Source of the DNA: Mytilus californianus
Lineage: Eukaryota > Mollusca > Bivalvia > Mytilida > Mytilidae
NCBI RefSeq assembly: GCF_021869535.1
Contig: NW_026262690.1
Coordinates: forward strand, 67,201,995 to 67,265,994
Direction: 5' to 3'
Length of the DNA stretch: 64,000 nucleotides
The notes below the pieces were generated by a model that was not told where the DNA came from, did no database searches, and saw nothing but the letters and a program-made list of their open reading frames with translations. Position 1 is the first letter of the stretch, and each line of letters opens with the position of its first letter. Below are positions 46,400-58,169 of the stretch, piece by piece. A program made the position numbers and the translations under genes.

Positions 46400-47085
46400 A
46401 TGAGGTTTCAAATCTGAATGTCTCATATTATACTAGTATTTCATAATACTGAAGGAATCTTACAACTTTTTTGTTTTTTTGTGAAAATACATAAAGACCA
46501 TTTTCCCTGGTATTCAGAATATAAATTAATTTAAATGACAATTTCAAAAGTCGCTTAAATGACAGTTCCTCAACATGAAGAATTTTTACAACCATGAAGA
46601 AGTATTATTGTTTAAATCTTAAAGTTCCTGAAAAAAGAATGTGATTTATGATTAATCCAAGTATCAGCATTTTGGTTTTATCTTTTATTTAAAAAGCACT
46701 GTTTAATAATTAAAAAAAAAGAAAAAAACCTCATTACATGTTTGATTGATTTGAGATTGTCTATCTCAATTATCGAACTACACCAGTACGTATATGCACA
46801 AATAGCGGGAAAATTGGCCCAAGTCCTTTTCTTTGAAGGTTCAAACAGTTTTAAACATTTAATGGCAGAAGTTCAAAAAAAAAATGTACACTTTATGTTT
46901 GGTTTTGCACATTGACACGTGCGTATTATTACAATATGTTACGTTAAATCATACTCGGGGTAAACTGAGAAGAGAAATTGCTTAGACAAGTTAAGAAGGG
47001 TTGAAAGGCCTGAATAAACACTCTAAGTGTGATAGCGGGACAAAAATAAGAATATTTAAGCCCTTGACTTGTATAATTATGAGTC
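46400..47085. other. No gene seen
   Basis: AT-rich with poly-A and poly-T runs. No repeat family recognised. Confidence 0.5.
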
Positions 47086-47090
47086 ACCCT

Positions 47091-47220
47091 GTCGGATTAT
47101 CGAACTGTCGGACTATCGAACTGTCGGAATATTTAACTGTCGGAATATTTAACTGTCGGACTATCGAACCGTCGGACTATTGAACAGTCGGACTAAAGGG
47201 GCGTTGGACTGTCGGACGTA
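47091..47220. repeat. 16-bp tandem repeat, seven copies
   Basis: 'gtcgg' starts at 47091, 47107, 47123, 47139, 47155, 47171 and 47187, exactly 16 bp apart. Units are of the form GTCGGACTATCGAACT with variants. An eighth degenerate unit lies near 47211. Confidence 0.92.
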
Positions 47221-47269
47221 CCCCCACACACACATGTTGAATTTCGCCAAATTCTTTATGTGCCGGTGT

Positions 47270-47460
47270 CCTATTGCTATTCTTCCCCCATACTTTTTTC
47301 CGGGCGGTAGAACTGGATCGATCTAGTTCCCCCCGGAAAAATTGGCATAATCCTACTTTTCCCCCTCAGCCTGATGGGAAAGGGGGGACAAACCAGGATC
47401 AGGCCAATTTTCCCCCCTAATAGCACGAGAAGCTAATTTTTCCCCCTAGCTTGTAAATTA
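47270..47460. repeat. C-run region ('ttttccccc' motifs)
   Basis: Runs of four to six C or G ('ttcccccat', 'agttccccccggaaaaa', 'ttttccccctcag', 'ttttcccccc') recur five or more times. A similar block in which the runs are mostly G lies at 51310-51480. Confidence 0.6.
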
Positions 47461-47936
47461 TTAACATCGGCGATGTCAGTTAGAAATCCAAAAAAATAAT
47501 AGTAACTTCTTTTGATTAGTTTAGCGGTACCGAACCTTTGGCGTATTAATATACATTTGATATCAGAATACTTATATATATATATATATATACATGAAGC
47601 ACATTCTTATGTGGTGATCACATCCATTTTCATTCGTGAACCCTTAGTATCATATGACTAGACGAATACAATTAGTTAAACCACTTCAGGTCAGTAAGAA
47701 GACATTCCCCTGGACAGACATGTTTATGATGTCTCGTAATACTAGTATGGTAAAATGACTTCATATGAATCATGCAAAGAACCTATTCTATCTCTACCCA
47801 ATTATGTCACATCGGTATATGTACTAGCTGTACAAGGAAGTACAACTGCCGACTGGTCTTTAACCAGGAGGAATTGACAGTACACTCTACCAGTTAGATG
47901 GCTGCCATTAGGAAAGATAACAACTAAAAGAGAGAT

Positions 47937-48245
47937 GACAAAGAAAAAGAACACACCGAAAGCTGGATAGAAAAAAATACTCGCCGCCTGAAAGCTTTCT
48001 TTCAGAAGAAGTCCGATACGGATGAAACATCATCAAACCCAGTGGTTATCGGTATACCCGCTCCAACCAGCATGGGAGACGTGGAGGTACAGGAATTACC
48101 AGAAACTACATCAATCGAATAGCAGATATCTACCCCATCAGTTGTAGCTGTACAAGATCTACAAAAAGATCCCGCATGCCCTAAACGTGCACAGGGTCGA
48201 CTCTATCCAGCATACATGAGACAAATATCCAACGTATTAAACTGA
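47937..48245 (+). pseudogene. Coding-like segment, 102 codons with one stop, unrecognised
   Basis: One frame reads 'DKEKEHTESWIEKNTRRLKA', 'FFQKKSDTDETSSNPVVIGI' and 'SVVAVQDLQKDPACPKRA', ending TGA at 48243, with a single TAG at 48118-48120. Composition is far less AT-rich than the surroundings and looks like protein. I do not recognise it. The 'RLKAFF..K..TDETSS' stretch is reminiscent of the N-termini of some hAT/zinc-finger transposases, but that is weak. Confidence 0.4.
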
Positions 48246-48249
48246 CGTG

Positions 48250-48500
48250 GCAATAAGTAACTAGAGGCCACCGTACGGCTTTCAACAATGAGAAAAGCCC
48301 ATACCATATAGTCGGCTATAAAATGCCCCGGCAATAAAAATGTGAAACAATTCAAACGAGAAAACTAATGGCCTAATTATTAAAACAAAATAGTTTACGA
48401 GAACAAAACGAACCAACAACAACCACTGTACTACAAGCACCTAACATGGGAATGGCGAATACAGAATGTGGCGGGATTAAACATATTCGTGGGCGCTCGA
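48250..48500 (+). repeat. Common mussel repeat, forward copy
   Basis: 'ggccaccgtacggctttcaa', 'gtgaaacaattcaaacgaga', 'aatgtggcgggattaaacat', 'gggcgctcgacaccccatcc'. 48501-49315 is AT-rich and empty. Confidence 0.78.
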
Positions 48501-49316
48501 CACCCCATCCCCCCCAAAAAAAAATCACAAAAAAGCTCAAACCTAGGACAGCACACAATAGGAAAAAACTGTAAAATATCAATTACAATTTGCTTCACTA
48601 AAACTGTAGAGGTACGGGTTACAATATTGTTCATTTTCATTGCGTTACTGTATTATATGTATATCATGTGTAATGTTTGTAAGCCATATGTCCACATTAT
48701 GGGAGTATAAGTGCTTTTTTAATAAACAATTAACTTACAAAAAAAGCACCGAAATAGGAGCACACTCATTTACCGAAAGCTATGTCAAAGCCAATTTCAA
48801 CTAATATGACTATATTCTTCCAGACGGGTTGTTCTTTAATAACGAAATAACTGCTAACGAGATATATATCTATGAAAAAATGCTAAATTTCATATAAAAA
48901 AGGACACCAATCATGCAGAGACAGACATTTACTGCGAAAACATGTATAATTATTATGGTTGTGAAACGACAGTTTGTCAACCGGATATAAGTAGGCTTTT
49001 TAATTTTGATGCTTTAATTGCATCATTGAAATACAGGTTTACTAGTTATACTAGCCTGTTGTCAGAAAAAACTAAAATTGCAACGTGAATTGTTTTGGCG
49101 ATACATATTAAAATTTTCCTTGACTTATAATGAACCCCAACGAAAACTGTTTGGCATTTGAACGCAAACAAGAATTGCCAGTAAGGAATAATTAAATAAA
49201 AAAAAAACAACGATGAGAAACCCGTGCAGAGACAGAAAACCTACGTAATTAGAAGTTGGGATATTGTTTTTTGTTTGTATTTATATAAAGTTATGCCTTT
49301 TTCCATCTTGAAAACA

Positions 49317-49450
49317 ACAAAATTGAGAACGGAAATGGGGAATGTGTCAAAGAGACAACCATCCAACAAAGAGCAGAAAACAGCACAAGGTTACCAATGA
49401 GTCTTCAACACAAGGAAAAAATCCCGCACCCGGAGGCGGGCTGTAGCTGG
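49317..49450 (+). repeat. Second copy of the 9635 repeat
   Basis: 'ggaaatggggaatgtgtcaa' to 'ccgcacccggaggcgggctg', ending 'tagctggcccct'. Longer on the right than the copy inside the RT pseudogene. Confidence 0.75.
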
Positions 49451-49889
49451 CCCCTAAAAAAAATGTTTGCAATTTTCAGACCTGTGTTGCACAATACAAA
49501 GTTAAAGATCGGATGCACAAACATAAATGAGCACGAAGATTGACTTTGTCATTTACGGACACCTACGATGTGAAAAAATTATATCAAGACGATAAAAAAA
49601 ATTGAGACCAAATAAGTTGTGCATCTTGCATTACCTGAAAAAAATACTCACCAAGAAAAGCTTTGCATACATTTCATTGTGAAAAATCATGTTAATTAAA
49701 TGAAAGTAAAAGACGCCTTTTCCCTGGAGTTTGGAGTTCGGTGTAAACAAAGGGTGGTGTGGTGAAGGTATTGGTATGGAGAATACACCCAGTGAATTTT
49801 CAGGTGAAAAGAATGCATGTAGCTGTTAGCAAATTGATGATTTGGACGATCAGACGAAACAACACAACAAAATGCAATTACAAACGGTT

Positions 49890-51050
49890 AAACATGTAGA
49901 CAGACTTGTGAACATGTTACAGACTGATGGACATGTAGACACAGCTTGGTAGACATAATGACCGACTGGTAGACATGTTGACAGACTGCTGTGTTACATA
50001 TTTGTTTTTCGATCGTTTTTGTACATTAATTAGGCCGTTAGTTTTCTCGTTTGAATTGTTTTACATTTGTGACTTTGGGACCTTTTATAGCTGATTATGC
50101 GGTATGGGATTTGTTCATTGTTGAAGGACGTACGGTGACCTATGGCTATTAATTTCTGTGTCGATCATTTTATCTCTTCTGGAGAGTTTTTATTAGCAGT
50201 CATACCAAATCTTCTTTTCTATACATACACAGACTGGTGGACATGTAGCAGACTGATGCACATGTAGACACAGCTTGGTAGACATATAGACCGACTGATA
50301 GCCATGTCGACAGACTGTTGGACATGTGGACACAGCTTGGTAGACATATAGACCGACTGATAGTCATGTCGACAGACTGTTGGACATGTAGACACAGCTT
50401 GGTAGACATATAGACCGACTGATAGTCATGTCGACAGACTGTTGGACATGTAGACATAGCTTTGTAGACATATAGACCGATTGATGGCCATGTTGACAGA
50501 CTGTAGGACATGTAGACACAGCTTGGTAGACATATAGACCGACTGATAGCCATGTCGACAGACTGTTGGACATGTAGACACAGCTTGGTAGACATATAGA
50601 CCGACTGATAGCCGTGTCGACAGACTGTTGGACATGTAGACACAGATTGTTAGACATATAGACCGACTGATAGCCATGTCGACAGACTGTTGGACATGTA
50701 GACACAGCTTGGTAGACATATAGACCGATTGATATCCATGTCGACAGACTGGTGGACACATACACAGAATGGTAAACATGTTAATAAACTATAGTGAACA
50801 CAGAGACAGACTGTTGGACATGTAGCCAGAATAGAAGACACAAAGAAGGATTGGTTAATATGTAGTCACACTTTTGAACATGTAGACACAGACTAGTCGA
50901 GTGGACACATAGACAGAATGGTGAAAATGTAGACGGACTAGTGGACATAGTCAGACTTGTAAACATGTAGATAGACAGGTGAACATGGAGACAGATTTGT
51001 TGACACATAGACGGACCGATGAGAATGTAGACAGACTTGTGTAAATGTAA
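49890..51050. repeat. 62-bp minisatellite, eight units plus degenerate flanks
   Basis: 'cagcttggtagacatataga' or variants align at 50274, 50336, 50398, 50460, 50522, 50584, 50646 and 50708, all exactly 62 bp apart. Flanking sequence (49890-49991 and 50770-51050) is built from the same 'gacatgtagacagactg' words without regular spacing. The minus strand is open in all three frames, which follows from the 62-bp period (not a multiple of three) rather than from coding. The array is interrupted at 49992-50216. Confidence 0.93.
49992..50216 (-). repeat. Common mussel repeat inserted in the minisatellite
   Basis: 'gtgttacatatttgtttttc', 'ttctcgtttgaattgtttta', 'gacgtacggtgacctatggc', 'agtcataccaaatcttcttt' is a reverse copy. 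Minisatellite words lie immediately on both sides, so it inserted after the array existed. Confidence 0.8.
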
Positions 51051-51104
51051 ATGGGCAAAAAATTTGTCAACATAAAAATCTATGTCTAACACTGATTTTA
51101 ATTT

Positions 51105-51298
51105 TTAGACATACAGTCAAACCTGCTTAAGAGACCACCTGTATTAAGCAAAAAACTGTGTTAAAAGACCACCGATTTTAGATCCCTCTGTATAGTACAT
51201 TTCATAAATATCGAACCTTTATTAAAAGACCACCTGTCTTAAGAGACCACTTTTTTGCTATCCCATAAGTGGTCTCTTAAAACAGGTTTGACTGTATA
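51105..51298. mobile_element. MITE with ATACAGTCAAACCTG termini
   Basis: 'atacagtcaaacctg' (about 51110) is inverted as 'caggtttgactgtat' (about 51283-51297). Inside, 'taagagaccacctgt' and 'taagagaccactt' repeat the sub-terminal motif. The outline resembles a miniature element seen widely in invertebrates. Confidence 0.75.
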
Positions 51299-51299
51299 T

Positions 51300-51480
51300 A
51301 GTGAAATCTATACTGTGGGGGAAAGATTTGCATGGGGGAAAGTGACTATATGTATACGTATTGCCAATTTTTCGCTGGGGGAAGAATGGCAATGATACAA
51401 CATTTCCCCGGGGGTAAAATTGGATCATGATAGTTTTCCCCCGGGGGGGGGGGACTGGCATGGGGGAAGAATGTCTATAT
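51300..51480. repeat. G-run region, counterpart of the C-run block at 47270
   Basis: 'tgtgggggaaag', 'catgggggaaagtg', 'cgctgggggaag', 'ccccgggggtaaaa' and an 11-G run near 51445. Partly the reverse complement of the words at 47270-47460. Confidence 0.6.
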
Positions 51481-51484
51481 AACA

Positions 51485-51740
51485 CCGGTAGTTCAGTGGT
51501 TGTCGTTGGTTTATGCCTGTCATATTTGTTTTTTCTGAATTGTTTTGTTATAAATATGACCGTTTGTTTGCTAGTTTGAATTGTTTACATTTTACATGTC
51601 GTTGCCTTTCATAGCCGACTTTACGGAATGGGTTTTTCTTATTGTTGAAGGCCGTACGGTTGTCTATAATTGCTTACATCCACTTCATTTGTACTCTATT
51701 GCATAATTGTCCCATTGGCAATCATACCAAATCTCCTTAG
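51485..51740 (-). repeat. Common mussel repeat, reverse copy
   Basis: 'agttcagtggttgtcgttgg', 'gctagtttgaattgtttaca', 'aaggccgtacggttgtctat', 'ggcaatcataccaaatctcc'. Confidence 0.75.
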
Positions 51741-51841
51741 TTTTATATAATCTGTTAAATTTAAAATTGATATCACAACCTGTATAAACATCGGTCATTT
51801 GATAAAGTTATGACGTCATTGCAGCAAATCAATAAAGCGTA

Positions 51842-51990
51842 CGTCGATTAGAGAAGCTAAAAAGTGGACGTCGATTTGAGAACAACAAAAAAGACGTCGA
51901 TTAGTAGGGTATAAAATTGGCCGTCGATTTGGCATGTTATTTTAATGTCGTCGGATTTGGACGTCGATTTGAGGAACGGCCGTCGATTAG
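51842..51990. repeat. Cluster of CGTCGATT motifs
   Basis: CGTCGATT at 51842, 51869, 51895, 51922, 51962 and 51981, with a CGTCGGATT variant at 51949. Spacings are 27, 26, 27, 27, 13 and 19. Followed by TTAGAG or TTTG in turn. Confidence 0.85.
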
Positions 51991-52250
51991 AGACCGATGA
52001 GTCTTACATATATATGCAAATAGTTTATATGACAGTACCATTTGGGTTTTTTTAAGGTTTTTTTTTGCTATTATCAAAAGAGTTATTTTGTGTGATGCTA
52101 CGTTTCAATATTTGGTGTCATGATATATAGTGCGACTGCAGTTTTTCTTATATTTGTTAAGCATCTTACGCCGAATACATTGTAACGTACATAAACATAT
52201 AATCCCGTTGGTACTTTATATGTATAAAATAACTTGTTTTGGGATTTTGA

Positions 52251-52356
52251 TTGCGCGACCGTAAACGTATTATACGAGCGAACTACATTTGCGCGAAATT
52301 CAAAATGACAAGCATTTCGTTTGCGCGAAGAAATTGTATTAATACGCTTGCGCGAA
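52251..52356. repeat. Cluster of TTGCGCGAA motifs
   Basis: TTGCGCGA at 52251, 52289, 52321 and 52348. The last three are the near-palindrome TTGCGCGAA. GC-rich words are otherwise absent from this AT-rich stretch. 52360-53035 is empty. Confidence 0.75.
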
Positions 52357-53289
52357 TCTACCTGTAATTCACCTGAGTTTTCACCTGACTTTTTATTGTG
52401 AGAATAACCTGAATTTTATGGATTTTTATGATTTTTTTTTTTAGGAAAATGAGATAACATGTTGGTGGTTGTCTATCCTATTTGTTAAGAACATAGTTTG
52501 CATACCACATTTTCAATTCTTATATTTAAGAAATAATTTGTGGCAGCCGTATAGATTTGTTTTCATTTTACAATGGGTTGGGCATTTATATTGGATTATT
52601 TCCGAGCGATAGCGATGGGTATAATACATGTGGTAATAGCTGTAAAAAGACTGGACCATTGTTGGTACGATTTGTTACTTCATTAGACACAGTCGTCCAC
52701 ACTGTAATTTCAGCTCACTAGTTACGTAAATTTCTTTTATGTAGTCGGCAAATTTATTTCATATTTTATTATCAGGAACATCTGACATTATATCGTCAGC
52801 AAAACCGTCCTAAACTTCCTCCGCTGGAAGAAATGGCAATCAGAAAATCTGCGTTAACCATTTTTCTATTTCATTTGACCTATCTTTGTCCTCATTAGCT
52901 AAACCTAAATTTTGTATTTTGTCCAAGATGAAAACGACAACCTTTGACTGTAGTATTTGGATGAATTTTAACAAAAAGTTCAAATTAATTCTTTTTTTGT
53001 GAACTATAAGTAAACTTTGTTAACCTCAGAATTTCTTTAACTCGACCATTCACGACTCATTAATGTCTCCATCAAGACTCCCACCCGACCACTAATTGAA
53101 AACATATTCGAATTCCGACCAATTCACAATCTCTAGACGTTCTTTACTCAACTAGCTAGACCAAATCAACTATACTCGATCTCAGCCCGATCTTGACCAG
53201 ACCAGGTCGACCTGGTCGTATAGGGGTCGTAGGGATAGTCGGGAATTTGTCGGGTATGTACAATTTCAGTATAAAAAATGTCTGAATTT

Positions 53290-53525
53290 GTTAAGCCCCG
53301 CCGCAGCGTAGGGGGCATTAAGTGTTAACCTTGTCCGTCCGTACACGTGTACGTCCAATCAGTTAGTTTCCCTTCTCTCTAAATTTTGCCCCAACCAAAT
53401 GTTATGACACGTATACACAATGCTTATTACCATAATACACAGATCATGTGCTAATTTGGATGGCGTCACTTTTATCGATTTTGAGTAATGACCCTTTATA
53501 ATGCTATATATATGCAAGCGGGCCA
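53290..53525 (+). repeat. Dispersed repeat starting 'aagccccgccgcagcg'
   Basis: 'aagccccgccgcagcgtagg' with 'gtccgtccgtacacg', 'caatcagttagtttcccttc' and 'atgcaagcgggccatt' resembles the borders of bivalve non-autonomous elements from memory. No inverted end found. 53526-54365 shows nothing. Confidence 0.4.
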
Positions 53526-54365
53526 TTATTTGTGTCCCATGGACACATTCTCTATTTTATTCATTTGGTTAGATTCAGTAGTTCACAGAAGCTCTGAGTA
53601 AAATCAGACATTTAAGATATCTACGTCGAAATAAAACAGTTGGATTTGTAGGCAATGTGGTTAATTAGTCCTCCAGAATGTCAGGTTAATAGCTGTGAAG
53701 TACCTTGAAAAGGGCGTAGAAGACGAACAAAAAGTCGTAGACAGCAGCGTGCGCCAAAGAATCTAGGTGAGACAGAGGTTGACACGATGACAGCTGTATG
53801 GGCAAAATGAAAGACTTGCAGGAGTTCAACAAAGAAGACCCCAAATGTTTATAAAATAGTCCTCAAAGTAGAGTAGGAAGCTGATATGTTAAGGTAGCTT
53901 TCGTTGCTCTTTTCTTGAAAATGACATCATGAAATGAGATTTGTCCTCATATTGGTACTTATGTTAGATAACAATATACATAAATTTTACCAGCCCTTTT
54001 TCTTTCCTTTCTTACAAATTAAGCTTACTGTTTGTGTCATATTTGTGTATATGTATGTAATCAGTATTTTGTATAGATTTGATATCCAGAAGTTGAAAGG
54101 TTAAAGCTAGAATGTATTTTTGACGTATCCATGGCACAAACCTACATGTGTTTGCTAAAAGTGGTGTAAAGGTGTCACACATTTCCTCAAAATTTGGTCA
54201 AAAGTTGAAATTTCAATCCCTTGGAGTGATACCTTTTCTCAAACTGTTGACATATATCCATCAAGAGATCAAATAAAAATCATTTGACTTTCGTCTCATT
54301 TTTTTGTAAAGTTGCGTCAAAAAGATCGTGTGAAAAATAAATTTTGTAAACATTTGGCCCCGCTG

Positions 54366-54475
54366 CATGTTTGTGCCTCTCCCAAGTCAGGGGCCTCTTC
54401 AATGGATTAGTACACATTTTCTTTTAGGGGCCAGATGTAGCCCGCCACCGGGTGCGAAATTTTCTCCCTGTGTTG
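54366..54475 (-). repeat. Two joined repeat fragments
   Basis: 54366-54415 ('gcctctcccaagtcaggggc') is a reverse bit of the common mussel repeat. 54424-54470 ('ggggccagatgtagcccgcc') is a reverse bit of the 49317 repeat. Confidence 0.6.
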
Positions 54476-54684
54476 AAACATATACATTTTGTACTACAAA
54501 AATTTCTGGATCTAAGGAAAATACGGACTGTCAAAAAGAAAATAACCCATAAAACGAGTGAAAAATAATCTTGATGTTCATTTAAACAAACTTTGAAGGC
54601 TTTCTAAAAAAGATTGTTTTTGCACAATTACTTTCATATTTGAAAAAAAATCCTCCGTGGCCAAAATGCAGGATCTAATTTCCT

Positions 54685-54880
54685 TCCGGTGCATCTGAGA
54701 TCATCCCAGTTTTTAAATGGGTTTCGTGTTGCTAAGTTTTTTGTTTTCTATGCTGTGATATGTTGGCTGCTGTTTGTCTTCTCGTCGGTTTTCGTTTTTC
54801 GCCATGGCTGTGTCGGTTTGTTTTCGATCTTTGAATTTGATTGTTCCTTTGGTATCGTTTGCCTCTCTTTTTAAATATTA
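54685..54880 (+). repeat. Retroelement 3' tail, second copy
   Basis: 'ggtgcatctgagatcatccc', 'tgggtttcgtgttgctaagt', 'ttgattgttcctttggtatc' matches the tail at 10641-10835 without its RT. Confidence 0.7.
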
Positions 54881-54894
54881 ACCCTCCTTGTAGA

Positions 54895-55202
54895 AGTACA
54901 GACAACGTATAACGTGGAAATAGATGATAGTATTACTGATGCTTTATCAATTGACAGTACTGAATTACTACAACAAAACAAATCAAAAGAAAAACAAAAT
55001 ATTCCATTAGTTTTAAATATATTAACTAAATATAATCCATATATATATACGTAAAATAAAGAAACGTATTATGAAACACGGCCATTTATTACAGTTAGAC
55101 GAAGATTGTGTACAAATATTCAATACAGCACAATTGTTGCGTATAGAACACAAGAGTGTTGGAGATATGCTTAGTAGATCAAAGTTAAAGACTTTAACAT
55201 AA
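54895..55202 (+). pseudogene. Retroelement C-terminal fragment (copy F)
   Basis: One frame gives 'KQNIPLVLNILTKYNPYI', another 'MKHGHLLQLDEDCVQIFNTA' and 'RIEHKSVGDMLSRSKLK'. The pattern 'IPLV..YNP', 'HLLQLDED', 'FRK..SL.DMLVRSKLK' is found downstream of the RT core in Penelope-like elements of the kind seen elsewhere in this window. A frameshift separates the halves. 55203-56900 is otherwise empty. Confidence 0.62.
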
Positions 55203-56904
55203 AATTGACAGTTGGACCCCTGATGATGGCAGATCTGTCATAATAACTAGATCTATTGAAGAAGAATTAAAATATAAATATATCAATATATACATGAATA
55301 ACTTTCATATTTGATTATATTCAAATATAGCATCTTAAAATGACCATCCCAAGCTTAACTGCCGAAACACTAAATAAAAGTAGTGTCGGGTCCTATCATG
55401 CAATATGGGATGCGTGGTTGCATGGGTGTTTTATTATAACAAAACATACACGAACTTTTTCACTTTTAAATTATATATTAATTTTCCCCCATGTTTCTGG
55501 ATTCTGTCCGGCTAAAAACTTCAAAATTGTGTAATATAGAACTATGACCTCTTGCTCTCGCTCTAAAGCTGAAATTCTGTTTTATTGCTTGTGCTGATTT
55601 TCAAGGAAATAGTTAATTCATTCTGTTCTGGTTTTTTTGTGTTCTTTATTTGTCTATTGATGTTACAGAGAGCTCTGAATATTTCCAAAAACTATAGAAT
55701 TATGTATGATAAAACGTAGATATTGGTATCATTTCAAAAAAGAAAGTAAGTTTCCTGGATGCAATTTTTCTAGAATTAATTTAAGGAATAGCTCGTTAAG
55801 ACTCTTTTCTATATTTCTTGTTCAAATTAAGAACTTGGCGTCGGCAGCTGAAGAGTAGTCCCCAAAATGTTCCTGTAAATGTCTTATTAAGAGCAGTACT
55901 ATAGCCAGTGAATATTTTTTAAAACTTTAAAAAAATGTTTTATGAAATTATGAACTTAGTCCCATTTTAAAGCTGAAATCAAATTCTCCTGCTGCATGTA
56001 CGTACTTTTTTGTTTCTGGCATATCTGTTCGTGTTTCGGCCTTAGCCAAAAGTTCAAGGATTATTTGGACAATGTTTCAACAGTCTTGATAATTTTATTA
56101 TCAGGTTTTGAAAATTTTATTTAAGAATTGAATGCTTCTTTGTGTAAATTCAAAGGGTTGACCGAATAACATTTTGTATGAAGCGCGGTCAACGCTAATA
56201 CATGTACAACCCTATGAAATTACTTAAAGAAACATTCATTACTATACTTAGACCTATTGATCTGAATATTTACTAAATGATACTGCAGGTACTTAAGGGC
56301 ATACGTTACAGTTACAGGGGAGGTAATGACGTTGTTAACGTAAAATTTATTTTCGCGACGTCAAACTGTGACATATCGGGAAAAGATGCATTTTTCGACT
56401 GATTTTTATCATTCAAACTGATTTAACTTTTAAACGAGTTCATGGACCCCTCTTTTTTAAAATGACCTTCGGTCTGATTACGTATTAAGATTATTTGTAC
56501 CAAATTTCATGAAAAAGTCAATGATGCAATTTTTTTAAATTTGATAAATATACAGCAAAAAATGATGTTTTTTTCTACATTCATGAACCTTTGGTATATA
56601 TACAAAATGTCCCGTTTCTGTTATTCATTATTTTTGTTGTTTTAATACTATTGCAGTTTGAAAATTTCGTAATTCACATGGCTTCAGAAGGGGTCATAAA
56701 CCTTAATAAGTCCACTGTTTAAATACATATAGATAAAAAAAAATTCCAATTTTTTCCAAGTTTGAAATATTAAATCACATTTGTTTATTGTAGTTAATTT
56801 GAGAATATTAAATATTCATCTTTTAAAACAACATGCACATTTAGGTGCACATTTTCGCTGGGTTAGTCATTTTCTCACCCAGCGCTAAACTCGTGAGACA
56901 AACG

Positions 56905-57200
56905 TCGCCTCGGTTGTCTTGTGGAGGCGTCTTCACCTCGAGTGTCAGATGTCGTGGGTTCTGACCCCGGCCGGGTCAAACCAAAGACTTTAAAATTGGT
57001 ATTTGCTGATTTTCCGTATTACGTTACATTAAGGGGCAAGATCAAAGACTAGTTGGGTCGGAGTCAGAATATATAGTGTCCAGTTAGGGTGATATGTCAG
57101 CACATTAAAAATAGTGACACAAACAACCCATGCATTAACACGATGTCCAGTAGTCAGCACTTCTGTGTAAACATGAATTATCATTGATATGGTCAAATTA
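56905..57200 (+). mobile_element. tRNA-derived SINE candidate
   Basis: 'cggttgtcttgtggaggc' (A-box position) and 'gggttctgaccccggccggg' (B-box-like, 56955-56974) are spaced about as in a tRNA. A unique body then contains 'ccagtagtcagcac'. The B box has an extra T relative to GGTTCGANNCC, so transcription is unlikely now. Confidence 0.5.
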
Positions 57201-57799
57201 ATAAATAAACTGTTGAGTAAAACTTTGATTTGTTTGACAAACTACGAATTTTATATTCAGGAATAGATAACCTGATCTGTATTTGGCAAAACGTTCCGGA
57301 ATCTTGGGCCTTTTATGATCTAATGACTTTTTTAATCGACCTTTTGTACACGAAACACACATACAAAATTACAAGCCTGATATCTTTGACTATGATGCAT
57401 TTTTTTCCTTTGATATTCAATATTCGTTTTTTTTCTTTTCTTTGAAGTATGAATATCTGATTAAAAAAATAACCATTTTTATTTATTTAAGTATGTTTAA
57501 AGTCATTATAGTACTGCAAATTAAGAGGAGATATGATTGATTGAATGTTGTTTTCTGACCGTCCAGTGACAAATACTTCATGAATGTTTATGACGGAAAG
57601 TAATGTAGAGAACAATTTTCAGACAAGAAATACGAAGTTACACGCGTTGTCGTTGAAAAAGAGCAGCGGGAAGGCGGGGGACAATTACAAATCATAAGTA
57701 CAATAAATACAAACAAATGTTTTTGTTAGATGTATTTCTATTTGTATCCATCTGATGAGTTAAGCCTTTTTAAACTGATTTTTATAGTTCGTTCTTATG

Positions 57800-58165
57800 T
57801 TGTACTGTTACACCACTGTCCCAGGTTAGGGGGAGTGTTGGGATCCCGCTAACATGTTCAACACCGCCACATTCTGTATGTATGTGCCTTTCCCAAGTCA
57901 GGAGCCTGTTATTCAGTGGTTGTCGTTTGTTACTGTGTTACATATTTATTTTTCGTTCATTTTTTGTACATCAACTATGCCGTTAGTTTTCTCGTTTGAA
58001 TTGTTTTACATTTGTCATATTGGGGACTTTTATAGCTGACTATGCGGTATGGGCTTTACTCATAGTTGAAGGCCGTACGGTGACTTATAGTTGTTAATTT
58101 ATTTATGTGTCATTTGGTCACTTGTCAAGAGTTGTCTCATTAGCAATCATACCACATCTTCTTTT
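57800..58165 (-). repeat. Common mussel repeat, near full-length reverse copy
   Basis: From 'ccactgtcccaggttagggg' through 'aacatgttcaacaccgccac', 'tctgtatgtatgtgcctttc', 'aaggccgtacggtgacttat' to 'gcaatcataccacatcttct'. A useful second reference copy beside 21793-22145. Confidence 0.82.
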
Positions 58166-58169
58166 TTAT

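Noticed and set aside
49890..51050. CRISPR-like array
   Set aside because: The 62-bp units are repeated throughout with no unique spacers, and the genome is animal.
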